Position numbers and translations under genes: made by a program
Part shown: piece after piece, positions 1 to 12,750 of the stretch
Numbering within the stretch: position 1 is the stretch's first letter
How the letters are laid out: every line of letters begins with the position of its first letter
NCBI GenBank assembly: GCA_964019135.1
Contig: OZ025248.1
Location: 54,677,670 to 54,741,669, forward strand
Length of the DNA: 64,000 nucleotides
Direction of reading: 5' to 3'
Source of the DNA: Arenicola marina
Taxonomy: Eukaryota; Annelida; Polychaeta; Arenicolidae
The notes under the pieces: model-generated
Told to the model about the DNA's origin: nothing
Databases searched by the model: none
What the model saw: only the letters and a program-made list of their open reading frames with translations

Positions 1-262
1 TGGGAGGGAGGAATACAACAGCGATGGTGGTGGTGGTGGTGGTGGGAGGGAGGAATACAACAGCGATGGTGGTGGTGGTGGTGGTGGGAGGGAGGAATAC
101 AACAGCGATGGTGGTGCTGGTGGTGGTGGAAGGATGGAGAGGGGAGCCCAACAGCGGTAATGGGTGGTGGTGAGGGGGAGGGTGGAGCACAACAGCGGTG
201 GTGGTGGTGGTGAGCGGGAGGGTGGAGCACAACAGCGGTGGTGGTGGTGGTGGTGGTGGGAG
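1..262. repeat. G-rich 42-bp minisatellite with GGT runs
   Basis: The first three units repeat with a 42-bp period (GAATACAACAG recurs at 11, 53 and 95), each followed by a GGT trinucleotide run. After about 130 the units become degenerate (AGCACAACAGCGG variants) and the array fades out near 262. It continues off the left edge of the window, so its true length is unknown. Confidence 0.85.
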
Positions 263-2513
263 GGAGGAGTGGCATGGTGAATTTGGTCAATAGTGTTGCG
301 TCACGCGTCTGTCCGCCATTTTAAAGGACCCGATAGTGCCCGGATGATGGCTATTCCGTCAACTTCGGGTGGTCTACGAAGCGCCGGATAGCTATCGTAT
401 GGCTCAACTATTATAACACAAGCAGTATGTGTAGGACAGATAAGATTGACTGGTTCCTTCTCAATGATCGCTGGTGATCGTTAAAGGTCTCTCCAGGCCG
501 CGACCCCCCCCCCCCTCCTACATCCTTCCAGGCAGCATTTGGGGCAAGTTTTGTGGATCCTTAGCTGAATTGTGACCCTTTCAATTCCCTTTAAATGTGA
601 CTGAAAATTCACGTAGCTGTGAATTTTCGTGTCACAGCCGTGTCAAGCTGTGTTTTATTTCTTTAAAAAAAAAGGTTAGGTCGGCAATTCATAGAGCCTT
701 GTAGCATTTCATAATGGATGCGTCGTGAGTATTCCAGGGGCAAAACGGGTTAAATATGGCAAGAAATAAAATGTTTAAACGCCTATTCTGGAACCCAACC
801 ATGCAAAAGAAAATTGGTACCTAGGGTCGGATACAAAATGCTTTAGTATTTTTTGCTTCGCTTGTTCACTGGGGTCGAACAATTACTACTAAAGCTCTCG
901 AGCATTGGTTTGCTCCGTGATATTCCAATTATAATTGACTGTAGCGGCAAGAATACCAAATGCAAATTAGGAAGTGCTGGCACGAGTTTTGGCAATCAGG
1001 ACGCTTGTGGCACGTGAGTTGCGACAGGATTACAAATACGGCGGCCCGACTGCAAGTTGCATGAATATAAGCAATTTATAGTTCAAACTTCACGATAATG
1101 AAGCATTGAAGAATTGTAAATAATAAGACAATTTTGTAACAAAAGCCAGTCGTTCTAGGATCAAAAAAATTATTGTCCACATGTTGTTATTATGCCACGT
1201 ATTAATCCGCCTCGTTCAATATTCACAATACGACGCGCATATATCCTACTTACCAAGCCATTGATAAAAACAATCTAAATTGCTTATTTATGGCACATAC
1301 TTGTCATGTCTTTTTACATCGTTGTGGTCGCTGCTACCATTGCTACACTCTGTGAGGGAAAGTCAGGGAAATTATTGGCACAAATTGCCCAGCGAACATC
1401 AAAGCCCGCTGTCTCAACCCGCTGTTAGAGAGTTGTCGTACATTATGTGTTATGGCCGAAGGCAATAATGAAGTTGAAATCTGGGTGGTAAGTCGATCAA
1501 AGTATGCTTTTATGTGGCTTGATCCCTATTGGCTGACATTTTAAGCATTTCCGCAGCCCCACGTGACCTGAATGACGAACGACACTAAAAAGAGAAACGA
1601 ACATATTCACCGAAAACAAAAAATCGCCCGCATAAATCACATCATTCACCGTTGTGTTTTGTTGTTCCATATCAATGATTAGTGTCCGATTTTATCTTTG
1701 GCAAAAACGCAATTACATCTTTTTTGGAAGGGTGGGTTGGTAGGGGAGGGGGTGGAGGGGTGCGGGGGTCAATCTAGGGGCCGCGGGGGAAGGTGGCGGC
1801 ATGATCAGGGTGGAAGATGACGCTGGCGTGGAGGTTCAAATGAAATCTATGCTGACTGAATTATCTACCGTATCATACCAGCAAACTTTACGGTCGTTAC
1901 GTTGCGACGAGGCGACAAATATCACATTGCTGAGCCCTTCGCACGCTTCTCCAGCGCGGGGGAGAACAGTGAATGCTTTCAGCCAACGTTTTCTCTTGTG
2001 GAGTGGCAAAACAATCGGTAAGCGATAAACGTTTCATGGCATCTTGCCATGGAACTCATTCAATCAGCCCCACGCCTTTAGCGCGGCCAGTTTATTGTGC
2101 GGGAACCGGAGGCAGAATTGATTCCAAATGCCATGCGTTTGCCTTATTGCGTCCAGTCAGCTAGACTAGCAGGGAATTCCCTTCTGCGACAAGGAATGGA
2201 CGACCGGGCGGCTCTGGGAGAGGATGGCATAGTAATGGAAGGAAACGACTGTGCCACTGAGGCGAAGAAAAAGGCCAAAAGGAGGTTGGATAGAGAGGCA
2301 TAGGGCGAGTGGCGGGAGGGCTAGGGTGATGTACAGACTTAACACTATAAGAGGGAAATAGCGTGAAGGCGTTAAATACAAACATTTCGAAATAACGCGT
2401 TTAGGGGCAACCAAGAATGTTGAATGGAACTAAACCATAAAAAGATGTAGATGATTTGAACGCAACGCAATGACGCGAAGAAATGAGCTCACTTGTGTGC
2501 ACGTGACGGCTAA
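263..2513. other. No gene recognised; unique-looking sequence
   Basis: Open frames here are all under 85 codons, overlap one another on both strands and have no recognisable domain or supporting splice pattern. A C-run at about 504-515 and a G-rich stretch at about 1730-1800 are the only compositional features. I see no RNA gene. Confidence 0.6.
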
Positions 2514-2665
2514 GGGAGCCGGCCCGATAGCTCAGTGGGCCAGATCACTCGCAGTGCTCTGGTCACCTGAGAGCCTAACGGCACGTGGGTCGGTTGGGCG
2601 CGAGCGCCCCGCTGTGGCCATGTGTGTGTGGTCGCAGGATAAACGTCCCATAATCTGCTGCTGTA
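2514..2665 (+). mobile_element. tRNA-derived SINE-like sequence (family A)
   Basis: The segment opens with a tRNA-like head containing the A-box-like string TAGCTCAGTGGG followed by a region resembling a tRNA D-arm and anticodon arm. The expected B-box region is degraded. A related head lies on the minus strand at 38950-39040, which argues for a dispersed SINE rather than a functional tRNA. No clear target-site duplication was found. Confidence 0.5.
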
Positions 2666-3063
2666 AGTCAACTACATACTAGTTCAAACGCCATAATTAT
2701 ATTGCATAGCCTCCCACTGGCAGCTTCATTGTTGTCACTATGGAAGTATTTAGTTATGATGCCTCTGAGCAAATTTAATACTAGCGATATACTAGCACAG
2801 CACATCTCGAAAGGTCTATGTTGACATTTGTAATTGAAGCACGGTGTCTCCGTCTGGTGGCCGATGACATTAGTTTTCTGACGATACCGTTGCACATCCT
2901 GCCACGTGGATACGCCATCACCATGGATACAGGTCTATTACCAGTGTGACATTGGCACACGGCGTGTGGAGGTGGGTAGTGTGATGTGATATGGCGCAAT
3001 GGGCCGCCGCTGCGGGGAATCATCGCTTGGCCACATAATTGCGAAGCTCTATCTATCTGTATG
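2666..3063. other. No gene recognised; left flank of the pyrimidine array
   Basis: Unique-looking sequence of mixed composition. Long frames that begin here are open only because they run into the stop-free array on the right. Confidence 0.55.
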
Positions 3064-6000
3064 TCTCTCACTTTCTATCCCGCTCTCGCTACCATTCTCT
3101 CTCACTTTCTATCTCGCTCTCGCTACCATTCTCTCACTTTCTATCTCGCTCTCGCTACCATTCTCTCTCACTTTCTATCCCGCTCTCGCTACCATTCTCT
3201 CACTTTCTATCCCGCTCTCGCTACCATTCTCTCACTTTCTATCTCGCTCTCGCTACCATTCTCTCTCACTTTCTATCCCGCTCTCGCTACCATTCTCTCT
3301 CACTTTCTATCCCGCTCTCGCTACCATTCTCTCACTTTCTATCTCGCTCTCGCTACCATTCTCTCTCACTTTCTATCCCGCTCTCGCTACCATTCTCTCT
3401 CACTTTCTATCCCGCTCTCGCTATCATTCTCTCACTTTCTATCCCGCTCTCGCTACCATTCTCTCTCACTTTCTATCCCGCTCTCGCTACCATTCTCTCT
3501 TTATTTCTATCCCGCTCTCGCTACCATTCTCTCTTTCTTTCTATCCCGCTCTCGCTACCATTCTCTCACTTTCTATCCCGCTCTCGCTACCGTTCTCTCT
3601 TTCTTTCTATCCCGCTCTCGCTACCATTCTCTCTCACTTTCTATCCCGCTCTCGCTACCATTCTCTCACTTTCTATCACGCTCTCGCTACCATTCTCTCA
3701 CTTTCTATCCCGCTCTCGCTACCGTTCTCTCTTTCTTTCTATCCCGCTCTCGCTACCATTCTCTCTCACTTTCTATCCCGCTCTCGCTACCATTCTCTCA
3801 CTTTCTATCACGCTCTCGCTACCATTCTCTCACTTTCTATCACGCTCTCGCTACCATTCTCTCTCACTTTCTATCCCGCTCTCGCTACCATTCTCCCTCA
3901 CTTTCTATCCCGCTCTCGCTACCATTCTCTCACTTTCTATCCCGCTCTCGCTACCATTCTCTCACTTTCTATCACGCTCTCGCTACCATTCTCTCACTTT
4001 CTATCACGCTCTCGCTACCATTCTCTCTCACTTTCTATCACGCTCTCGCTACCATTCTCTCTCACTTTCCATCCCGCTCTCGCTACCATTCTCTCTCACT
4101 TTCTATCCCGCTCTCGCAACCATTCTCTCACTTTCTATCCCGCTCTCGCTACCATTCTCTCACTTTCTATCCCGCTCTCGCTACCATTCTCTCTCACTTT
4201 CTATCTCGCTCTCGCTACCATTCTCTCTCACTTTCTATCCCGCTCTCGCTACCATTCTCTCACTTTCTATCCCGCTCTCGCTACCATTCTCTCACTTTCT
4301 ATCCCGCTCTCGCTACCATTCTCTCACTTTCTATCCCGCTCTCGCTACCATTCTCTCTCACTTTCTATCACGCTCTCGCTACCATTCTCTCACTTTCTAT
4401 CCCGCTCTCGCTACCATTCTCTCACTTTCTATCACGCTCTCGCTACCATTCTCTCTCACTTTCCATCCCGCTCTCGCTACCATTCTCTCACTTTCTATCC
4501 CGCTCTCGCTACCATTCTCTCTCACTTTCTATCTCGCTCTCGCTACCATTCTCTCTCACTTTCTATCCCGCTCTCGCTACCATTCTCTCTCACTTTCTAT
4601 CCCGCTCTCGCTACCATTCTCTCACTTTCTATCCCGCTCTCGCTACCATTCTCCCTCACTTTCTATCCCGCTCTCGCTACCATTCTCTCACTTTCTATCC
4701 CGCTCTCGCTATTATTCTCTCACTTTCTATCCCGCTCTCGCTACCATTCTCTCTCACTTTCTATCCCGCTCTCGCTACCATTCTCTCTCACTTTCTATCC
4801 CGCTCTCGCTACCATTCTCTCTCACTTTCTATCCCGCTCTCGCTACCATTCTCCCTCACTTTCTATCCCGCTCTCGCTACCATTCTCTCACTTTCTATCC
4901 CGCTCTCGCTACCATTCTCTCACTTTCTATCCCGCTCTCGCTACCATTCTCTCACTTTCTATCCCGCTCTCGCTACCATTCTCTCTCACTTTCTATCCCG
5001 CTCTCGCTACCATTCTCTCTCACTTTCTATCCCGCTCTCGCTACCATTCTCTCTCACTTTCTATCCCGCTCTCGCTACCATTCTCTCACTTTCTATCCCG
5101 CTCTCGCTACCATTCTCTCTCACTTTCTATCTCGCTCTCGCTACCATTCTCTCTCACTTTCTATCCCGCTCTCGCTACCATTCTCTCTCACTTTCTATCC
5201 CGCTCTCGCTATTATTCGCTCTCACTTTCTATCACGCTCTCGCTACCATTCTCTCACTTTCTATCCCGCTTTCGCTACCATTCTCCCTCACTTTCTATCC
5301 CGCTCTCGCTACCATTCTCCCTCACTTTCTATCCCGCTCTCGCTACCATTCTCTCACTTTCTATCCCGCTCTCGCTATTATTCTCTCACTTTCTATCCCG
5401 CTCTCGCTACCATTCTCTCTCACTTTCTATCCCGCTCTCGCTACCATTCTCTCACTTTCTATCTCGCTCTCGCTACCATTCTCTCTCACTTTCTATCCCG
5501 CTCTCGCTACCATTCTCTCTCACTTTCTATCCCGCTCTCGCTACCATTCTCTCTCACTTTCTATCCCGCTCTCGCTACCATTCTCTCACTTTCTATCCCG
5601 CTCTCGCTACCATTCTCTCTCACTTTCTATCTCGCTCTCGCTACCATTCTCTCTCACTTTCTATCCCGCTCTCGCTACCATTCTCTCTCACTTTCTATCC
5701 CGCTCTCGCTACCATTCTCTCTCACTTTCTATCCCGCTCTCGCTACCATTCTCTCACTTTCTATCCCGCTCTCGCTACCATTCTCCCTCACTTTCTATCC
5801 CGCTCTCGCTACCATTCTCTCTCACTTTCTATCCCGCTCTCGCTATTATTCGCTCTCACTTTCTATCACGCTCTCGCTACCATTCTCTCACTTTCTATCC
5901 CGCTTTCGCTACCATTCTCCCTCACTTTCTATCCCGCTCTCGCTACCATTCTCTCTCACTTTCTATCTCGCTCTCGCTACCATTCTCTCTCACTTTCTAT

Positions 6001-9000
6001 CCCGCTCTCGCTACCATTCTCTCTCACTTTCTATCCCGCTCTCGCTACCATTCTCTCTCACTTTCTATCCCGCTCTCGCTACCATTCTCTCACTTTCTAT
6101 CCCGCTCTCGCTACCATTCTCTCTCACTTTCTATCTCGCTCTCGCTACCATTCTCTCTCACTTTCTCTCCCGCTCTCGCTATTATTCGCTCTCACTTTCT
6201 ATCACGCTCTCGCTACCATTCTCTCACTTTCTATCCCGCTTTCGCTACCATTCTCCCTCACTTTCTATCCCGCTCTCGCTACCATTCTCTCACTTTCTAT
6301 CACGCTCTCGCTACCATTCTCTCTCACTCTCTATCCCGCTCTCGCTACCATTCTCTCTCACTTTCTATCTCGCTCTCGCTACCATTCTCTCTCACTTTCT
6401 ATCCCGCTCTCGCTATTATTCGCTCTCACTTTCTATCACGCTCTCGCTACCATTCTCGCACTTTCTATCCCGCTCTCGCTACCATTCTCTCTCACTTTCT
6501 ATCCCGCTCTCGCTACCATTCTCTCACTTTCTATCCCGCTTTCGCTACCATTCTCCCTCACTTTCTATCCCGCTCTCGCTACCATTCTCTCTCACTTTCT
6601 ATCCCGCTCTCGCTACCATTCTCTCTCACTTTCTATCCCGCTCTCGCTACCATTCTCTCACTTTCTATCCCGCTTTCGCTACCATTCTCCCTCACTTTCT
6701 ATCCCGCTCTCGCTACCATTCTCTCTCACTTTCTATCCCGCTCTCGCTACCATTCTCTCTCACTTTCTATCCCGCTCTCGCTACCATTCTCTCTCACTTT
6801 CTATCTCGCTCTCGCTACCATTCTCTCTCACTTTCTATCCCGCTTTCGCTACCATTCTCCCTCACTTTCTATCCCGCTCTCGCTACCATTCTCTCTCACT
6901 TTCTATCCCGCTCTCGCTACCATTCTCTCTCACTTTCTCTCCCGCTCTCGCTATTATTCGCTCTCACTTTCTATCCCGCTCTCGCTACCATTCTCTCACT
7001 TTCTATCCCGCTCTCGCTACCATTCTCTCTCACTTTCTATCCCGCTCTCGCTACCATTCTCTCTCACTTTCTATCCCGCTCTCGCTACCATTCTCTCACT
7101 TTCTATCCCGCTCTCGCTACCATTCTCTCTCACTTTCTATCTCGCTCTCGCTACCATTCTCTCTCACTTTCTCTCCCGCTCTCGCTATTATTCGCTCTCA
7201 CTTTCTATCCCGCTCTCGCTACCATTCTCTCACTTTCTATCCCGCTCTCGCTACCATTCTCTCTCACTTTCTATCTCGCTCTCGCTACCATTCTCTCTCA
7301 CTTTCTATCCCGCTCTCGCTACCATTCTCCCTCACTTTCTATCCCGCTCTCGCTACCATTCTCTCTCACTTTCTATCCCGCTCTCGCTACCATTCTCTCT
7401 CACTTTCTATCCCGCTTTCGCTACCATTCTCCCTCACTTTCTATCCCGCTCTCGCTACCATTCTCTCTTTCTTTCTATCCCGCTCTCGCTACCGTTCTCT
7501 CTTTCTTTCTATCCCGCTCTCGCTACCATTCTCTCTCACTTTCTATCTCGCTCTCGCTACCATTCTCTCTCACTTTCTATCCCGCTTTCGCTACCATTCT
7601 CCCTCACTTTCTATCCCGCTCTCGCTACCATTCTCTCACCTTCTATCCCGCTTTCGCTACCATTCTCTCTCACTTTCTATCTCGCTCTCGCTACCATTCT
7701 CTCACCTTCTATCCCGCTTTCGCTACCATTCTCCCTCACTTTCTATCCCGCTCTCGCTACCATTCTCTCACCTTCTATCCCGCTTTCGCTACCGTTCTCT
7801 CTTTCTTTCTATCCCGCTCTCGCTACCATTCTCTCTCACTTTCTATCTCGCTCTCGCTACCATTCTCTCTCACTTTCTATCCCGCTTTCGCTACCATTCT
7901 CCCTCACTTTCTATCCCGCTCTCGCTACCATTCTCTCACCTTCTATCCCGCTCTCGCTACCATTCTCTCTCACTTTCTATCTCGCTCTCGCTACCATTCT
8001 CTCTCACTTTCTATCCCGCTTTCGCTACCATTCTCCCTCACTTTCTATCCCGCTCTCGCTACCATTCTCTCACTTTCTATCCCGCTTTCGCTACCATTCT
8101 CCCTCACTTTCTATCCCGCTCTCGCTACCATTCTCTCTCACTTTCTATCCCGCTCTCGCTACCATTCTCTCTCACTCTCTATCCCGCTCTCGCTACCATT
8201 CTCTCTCACTTTCTATCCCGCTCTCGCTACCATTCTCTCTCACTTTCTATCCCGCTTTCGCTACCATTCTCCCTCACTTTCTATCCCGCTCTCGCTACCA
8301 TTCTCTCTTTCTTTCTATCCCGCTCTCGCTACCGTTCTCTCTTTCTTTCTATCCCGCTCTCGCTACCATTCTCTCTCACTTTCTATCTCGCTCTCGCTAC
8401 CATTCTCTCTCACTTTCTATCCCGCTCTCGCTACCATTCTCCCTCACTTTCTATCCCGCTCTCGCTACCATTCTCTCTCACTTTCTATCCCGCTCTCGCT
8501 ACCATTCTCTCTCACTTTCTATCCCGCTTTCGCTACCATTCTCCCTCACTTTCTATCCCGCTCTCGCTACCATTCTCTCTTTCTTTCTATCCCGCTCTCG
8601 CTACCGTTCTCTCTTTCTTTCTATCCCGCTCTCGCTACCATTCTCTCTCACTTTCTATCTCGCTCTCGCTACCATTCTCTCTCACTTTCTATCCCGCTTT
8701 CGCTACCATTCTCTCTCACTTTCTATCCCGCTCTCGCTACCATTCTCTCTCACTTTCTATCCCGCTCTCGCTACCATTCTCTCTCACTTTCTATCCCGCT
8801 CTCGCTACCATTCTCTCTCACTTTCTATCCCGCTCTCGCTACCATTCTCTCTCACTTTCTATCCCGCTCTCGCTACCATTCTCTCTCACTTTCTATCCCG
8901 CTTTCGCTACCATTCTCCCTCACTTTCTATCCCGCTCTCGCTACCATTCTCTCTTTCTTTCTATCCCGCTCTCGCTACCGTTCTCTCTTTCTTTCTATCC

Positions 9001-9260
9001 CGCTCTCGCTACCATTCTCTCTCACTTTCTATCTCGCTCTCGCTACCATTCTCTCTCACATTCTATCCCGCTCTCGCTACCATTCTCCCTCACTTTCTAT
9101 CCCGCTCTCGCTACCATTCTCCCTCACTTTCTATCCCGCTCTCGCTACCATTCTCTCTTTCTTTCTATCCCGCTCTCGCTACCGTTCTCTCTTTCTTTCT
9201 ATCCCGCTCTCGCTACCATTCTCTCTCACTTTCTATCCCGCTCTTGCTACCATTCTCTCT
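3064..9260. repeat. 6.2 kb pyrimidine-rich tandem array (32/34-bp units)
   Basis: Roughly 190 head-to-tail units with a core of CTTTCTATCCCGCTCTCGCT followed by ACCATT and CTCTCA or CTCTCTCA. The optional extra CT makes units 32 or 34 bp long. About 80 percent of bases on the plus strand are pyrimidine. Variants (TATCACG, TATCTCG, GCTTTCGC, TTTCTTTC, CTATTATT) recur in blocks, as expected from unequal exchange. The unit has no stop triplet in any forward frame and neither 32 nor 34 is divisible by three, so all three forward frames stay open for more than 2100 codons. This is an artefact and not a coding sequence. Confidence 0.97.
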
Positions 9261-10018
9261 TATTATATCCGTCACTTTCAAATTATGTCAATGTATCGTT
9301 CCGCACCTATTTCAGCGTCACAATTTCTCGAAATATATTTTTCATCCAATCTGCCCTTTTCCATTCCTACATCTCTCCATCGCTTTGTTTTCATCGCTCT
9401 ATCTGTGCGTCTCACCCACTCTTTCCATCCTGCTAACATTCTCCCTTTGCAATGCTGCAGGTATTCCGTTACAGACAGACCTCCTGAACGTATGATGCTT
9501 AACTGATACCTAGCGTTCTTTTAGCCATAGGAGACAGCGGCCAAAAGCAATTAACCAAGTATGCCGTGCAGAATTCTGTGTCACTGGTGGGAGACCGAGG
9601 TGCCCGGCATGTTGCTAGGCAACCGCTGACCAACCCCTCAAGCCGCCAGGGACCTGGCCTTTCCCCCTATAGACCCAACCCGCCTGCCCGCGGTTCAGGG
9701 GAGGGGATAAGTCAGGGGTGAATGTGGGGGTGGGGGGGGGGGGGGGTGTGCGTGGAGGATGGCTATGGTGAGGGTGGAGGATTGCTATGGTGAGGGTAGG
9801 GTCGCGTTTGCTTTTGTGTCTTGGTGGGGGTGGGGGATGGAGGAATGCCAACGCCGAGGTGCCCCTCGCGATCAGCAAGTACGGGTGTGATATACAATAC
9901 GTGGGGGCCGGTTTTGCTGCCATTTCCCAGCAGGATTAAAACTGGTTATTGGCCATGTATAGCGTTACAGTAAAAGGGACATGAATCCTCCCCCCCCCCC
10001 CCCCCGCCGTCCTCCTGA
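9261..10018. other. No gene recognised; G-rich spacer between arrays
   Basis: Includes a branch-point-like TGCTAAC at 9431 followed by a pyrimidine tract and TGCAG at 9456-9460, which has the form of a 3' splice site, but no exon could be linked to it. A G-run lies at about 9729-9746, and a short direct repeat with the core TGCTATGGTGAGGGT lies at about 9758-9800. Confidence 0.5.
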
Positions 10019-10978
10019 CACAGCCCCAGCCCCAGCCCCAGCTCGAACTCCAGCCCCAGCCCCAGCCCCAGCCCCAGCCCCAGCCCCAGCCCCTGCCCCA
10101 GCCCCAGGCCCAGCTCGAACTCCAGCCCCAGCCCCAGCCCCAGCCCCAGCCCCAGCCCCAGCCCCAGCCCCAGCCCCAGCTCGAACTCCAGCCCCAGCCT
10201 CAGCCCCAGCCCCAGCCCCAGGCCCCAGCCCCAGCCCCAGCCCCAGCCCCAGCCCCAGCTCGAACTCCAGCCTCAGCCCCAGTCCGAGCCCCAGCCCCAG
10301 CCCCAGCCCCAGCCCCAGCCCCAGCCCCAGCCCCAGCTCGAACTCCAGCCTCAGCCCCAGTCCGAGCCCCAGCCCCAGCCCCAGCCCCAGCCCCAGCCCC
10401 AGCCCCAGCCCGAGCCCCAGCCCCAGCCCCAGCCCCAGCCCCAGCCCCAGCCCCAGCCCCAGCCCCAGCCCCAGCCCCAGCCCCAGCCCCAGCCCCAGCC
10501 CCAGCTCGAACTCCAGCCCCAGCCTCAGCCCCAGCCCCAGCCCCAGGCCCCAGCCCCAGCCCCAGCCCCAGCCCCAGCCCCAGCTCGAACTCCAGCCTCA
10601 GCCCCAGTCCGAGCCCCAGCCCCAGCCCCAGCCCCAGCCCCAGCCCCAGCCCCAGCCCAGCTCGAACTCCAGCCTCAGCCCAGTCCGAGCCCCAGCCCCA
10701 GCCCCAGCCCCAGCCCCAGCCCCAGCCCGAGCCCCAGCCCCAGCCCCAGCCCCAGCCCCAGCCCCAGCCCCAGCCCCAGCCCCAGCCCCAGCCCCAGCCC
10801 CAGCCCCAGCCCCAGCTCGAACTCCAGTCCCAGCCCCAGCCCCAGCCCCAGCCCCAGCTCGAACTCCAGTCCCAGCCCCGGCCCCAACCCCAGCCCCAGC
10901 CCCAGCCCCAGCCCCAGCCCCAGCCCCAGCCCCAGCCCCAGCTCCAGCCCCAGCCCCAGCCCAAGCCCGAGCCCCTGC
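10019..10978. repeat. CCCCAG hexamer array
   Basis: About 960 bp of near-perfect AGCCCC hexamers, interrupted at irregular intervals by AGCTCGAACTCC and AGTCCGAGCCC variants. The low-complexity open frames on both strands (Pro-Ala and Gly-Ala types) come from the six-base period and are not genes. Confidence 0.96.
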
Positions 10979-11251
10979 TGCCATCAACAAAACGCAATAC
11001 TATCAATATGGAGTGCCATTCCATCCAAAGAGATGCAATATTAATACAGCCGGCACCGCCACAGAGGGGCCGTCATAGGGAGAATAATTAATATGTTACA
11101 AGTGTCCATTGTCACGAAACGAAACGCGACTGAGTACCCCCCGACCCGATCCCCGTACCCGACCCCAACGCACCCTCCCGCACCAATGCCCCCATCCCAC
11201 CAATTCCACCTCCATCCTTCCGATATATCAGCGCCACTAGATAACGAGTTA

Positions 11252-12750
11252 CTTGTCACTGGATGAGTCACTGGATGAGTCACTGGATGAGTCGCTGAAT
11301 GAGCCACTGGATGAGTCACTGGATGAGTCACTGGATGAGTCACTGGATGAGTCGCTGGATGAGTCGCTGGATGAGCCACTGGATGAGTCACTGGATGAGT
11401 CACTGGATGAGCCACTGGATGAGTCGCTGGATGAGTCACTGGATGAGTCACTGGATGAGTCGCTGGATGAGTCACTGGATGAGTCACTGGATGAGTCACT
11501 GGATGAGTCACTGGATGAGTCGCTGGACGAGTCACTGGATGAGTCACTGGATGAGTCGCTGGATGAGTCGCTGGACGAGTCACTGGATGAGTCACTGGAT
11601 GAGTCGCTGGATGAGTTGCTGGATGAGTTGCTGGATGAGTCACTGGATGAGTCACTGGATGAGTCACTGGATGAGTCACTGGATGAGTCGCTGGACGAGT
11701 CACTGGATGAGTCGCTGGATGAGTCGCTGGACGAGTCACTGGATGAGTCACTGGATGAGTCGCTGGATGAGTCACTGGATGAGTCACTGGATGAGTCACT
11801 GGATGAGCCACTGGATGAGCCACTGGATGAGTCACTGGATGAGTCACTGGATGAGTCGCTGGATGAGCCGCTGGATGAGTTGCTGGATGAGTCACTGGAT
11901 GAGCCGCTGGATGATTCGCTGGATGAGTCACTGGATGAGTCACTGGATGAGTCACTGGATGAGTCGCTGGATGAGCCACTGGATGAGTCACTGGATGAGT
12001 CACTGGATGAGTCGCTGGATGAGTTGCTGGATGAGTCACTGGATGAGCCGCTGGATGAGTCGCTGGATGAGTCACTGGATGAGTTGCTGGATGAGTCACT
12101 GGATGAGTCGCTGGATGAGCCGCTGAATGAGTCACTGGATGAGTCACTGGATGAGTCACTGGGTGAGCCACTGGATGAGTCGCTGGATGAGTCGCTGGAT
12201 GAGTCACTGGATGAGTCGCTGGATGAGCCGCTGGATGAGTCACTGGATGAGTCACTGGATGAGTCGCCGGATGAGTCACTGGATGAGCCGCTGGATGAGT
12301 CGCTGGATGAGTCGCTGGATGAGTCACTGGATGAGTCACTGGATGAGTCACTGGATGAGCCACTGGATGAGTCGCTGGATGAGTCGCTGGATGAGTCACT
12401 GGATGAGTCACTGGATGAGCCACTGGATGAGTCGCTGGATGAGTCACTGGATGAGTCGCTGGATGAGTCGCTGGATGAGTCACTGGATGAGTCGCTGGAT
12501 GAGTCACTGGATGAGTCACTGGATGAGTCACTGGATGAGTCGCTGGATGAGTCGCTGGATGAGTCGCTGGATGAGTCACTGGATGAGTCGCTGGATGAGT
12601 CGCTGGATGAGTCACTGGATGAGTCGCTGGATGAGTCGCTGGATGAGTCGCTGGATGAGTCACTGGATGAGTCACTGGATGAGTCACTGGATGAGTCGCT
12701 GGATGAGTCACTGGATGAGGCACTGGATGAGTCACTGGATGAGTCACTTG
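11252..12750. repeat. 12-bp tandem array containing AP-1-like heptamers
   Basis: About 125 copies of a 12-bp unit with consensus CACTGGATGAGT. The third codon-like position varies between TCA, TCG, CCA, CCG and TTG. Because the period is a multiple of three, two forward and two reverse frames stay open and give periodic four-residue peptides; none shows a conserved domain. Roughly half the units contain TGAGTCA, the consensus of AP-1 binding sites. Confidence 0.96.

Noticed and set aside
2986..9506. Three overlapping plus-strand open frames of more than 2100 codons
   Set aside because: They are the three readings of one stop-free tandem unit whose length is not a multiple of three. No domain and no independent start or splice support.
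9981..11078. Pro/Ala/Ser-rich and Gly-rich open frames in the hexamer array
   Set aside because: Period artefacts present on both strands; no unique coding sequence flanks them.
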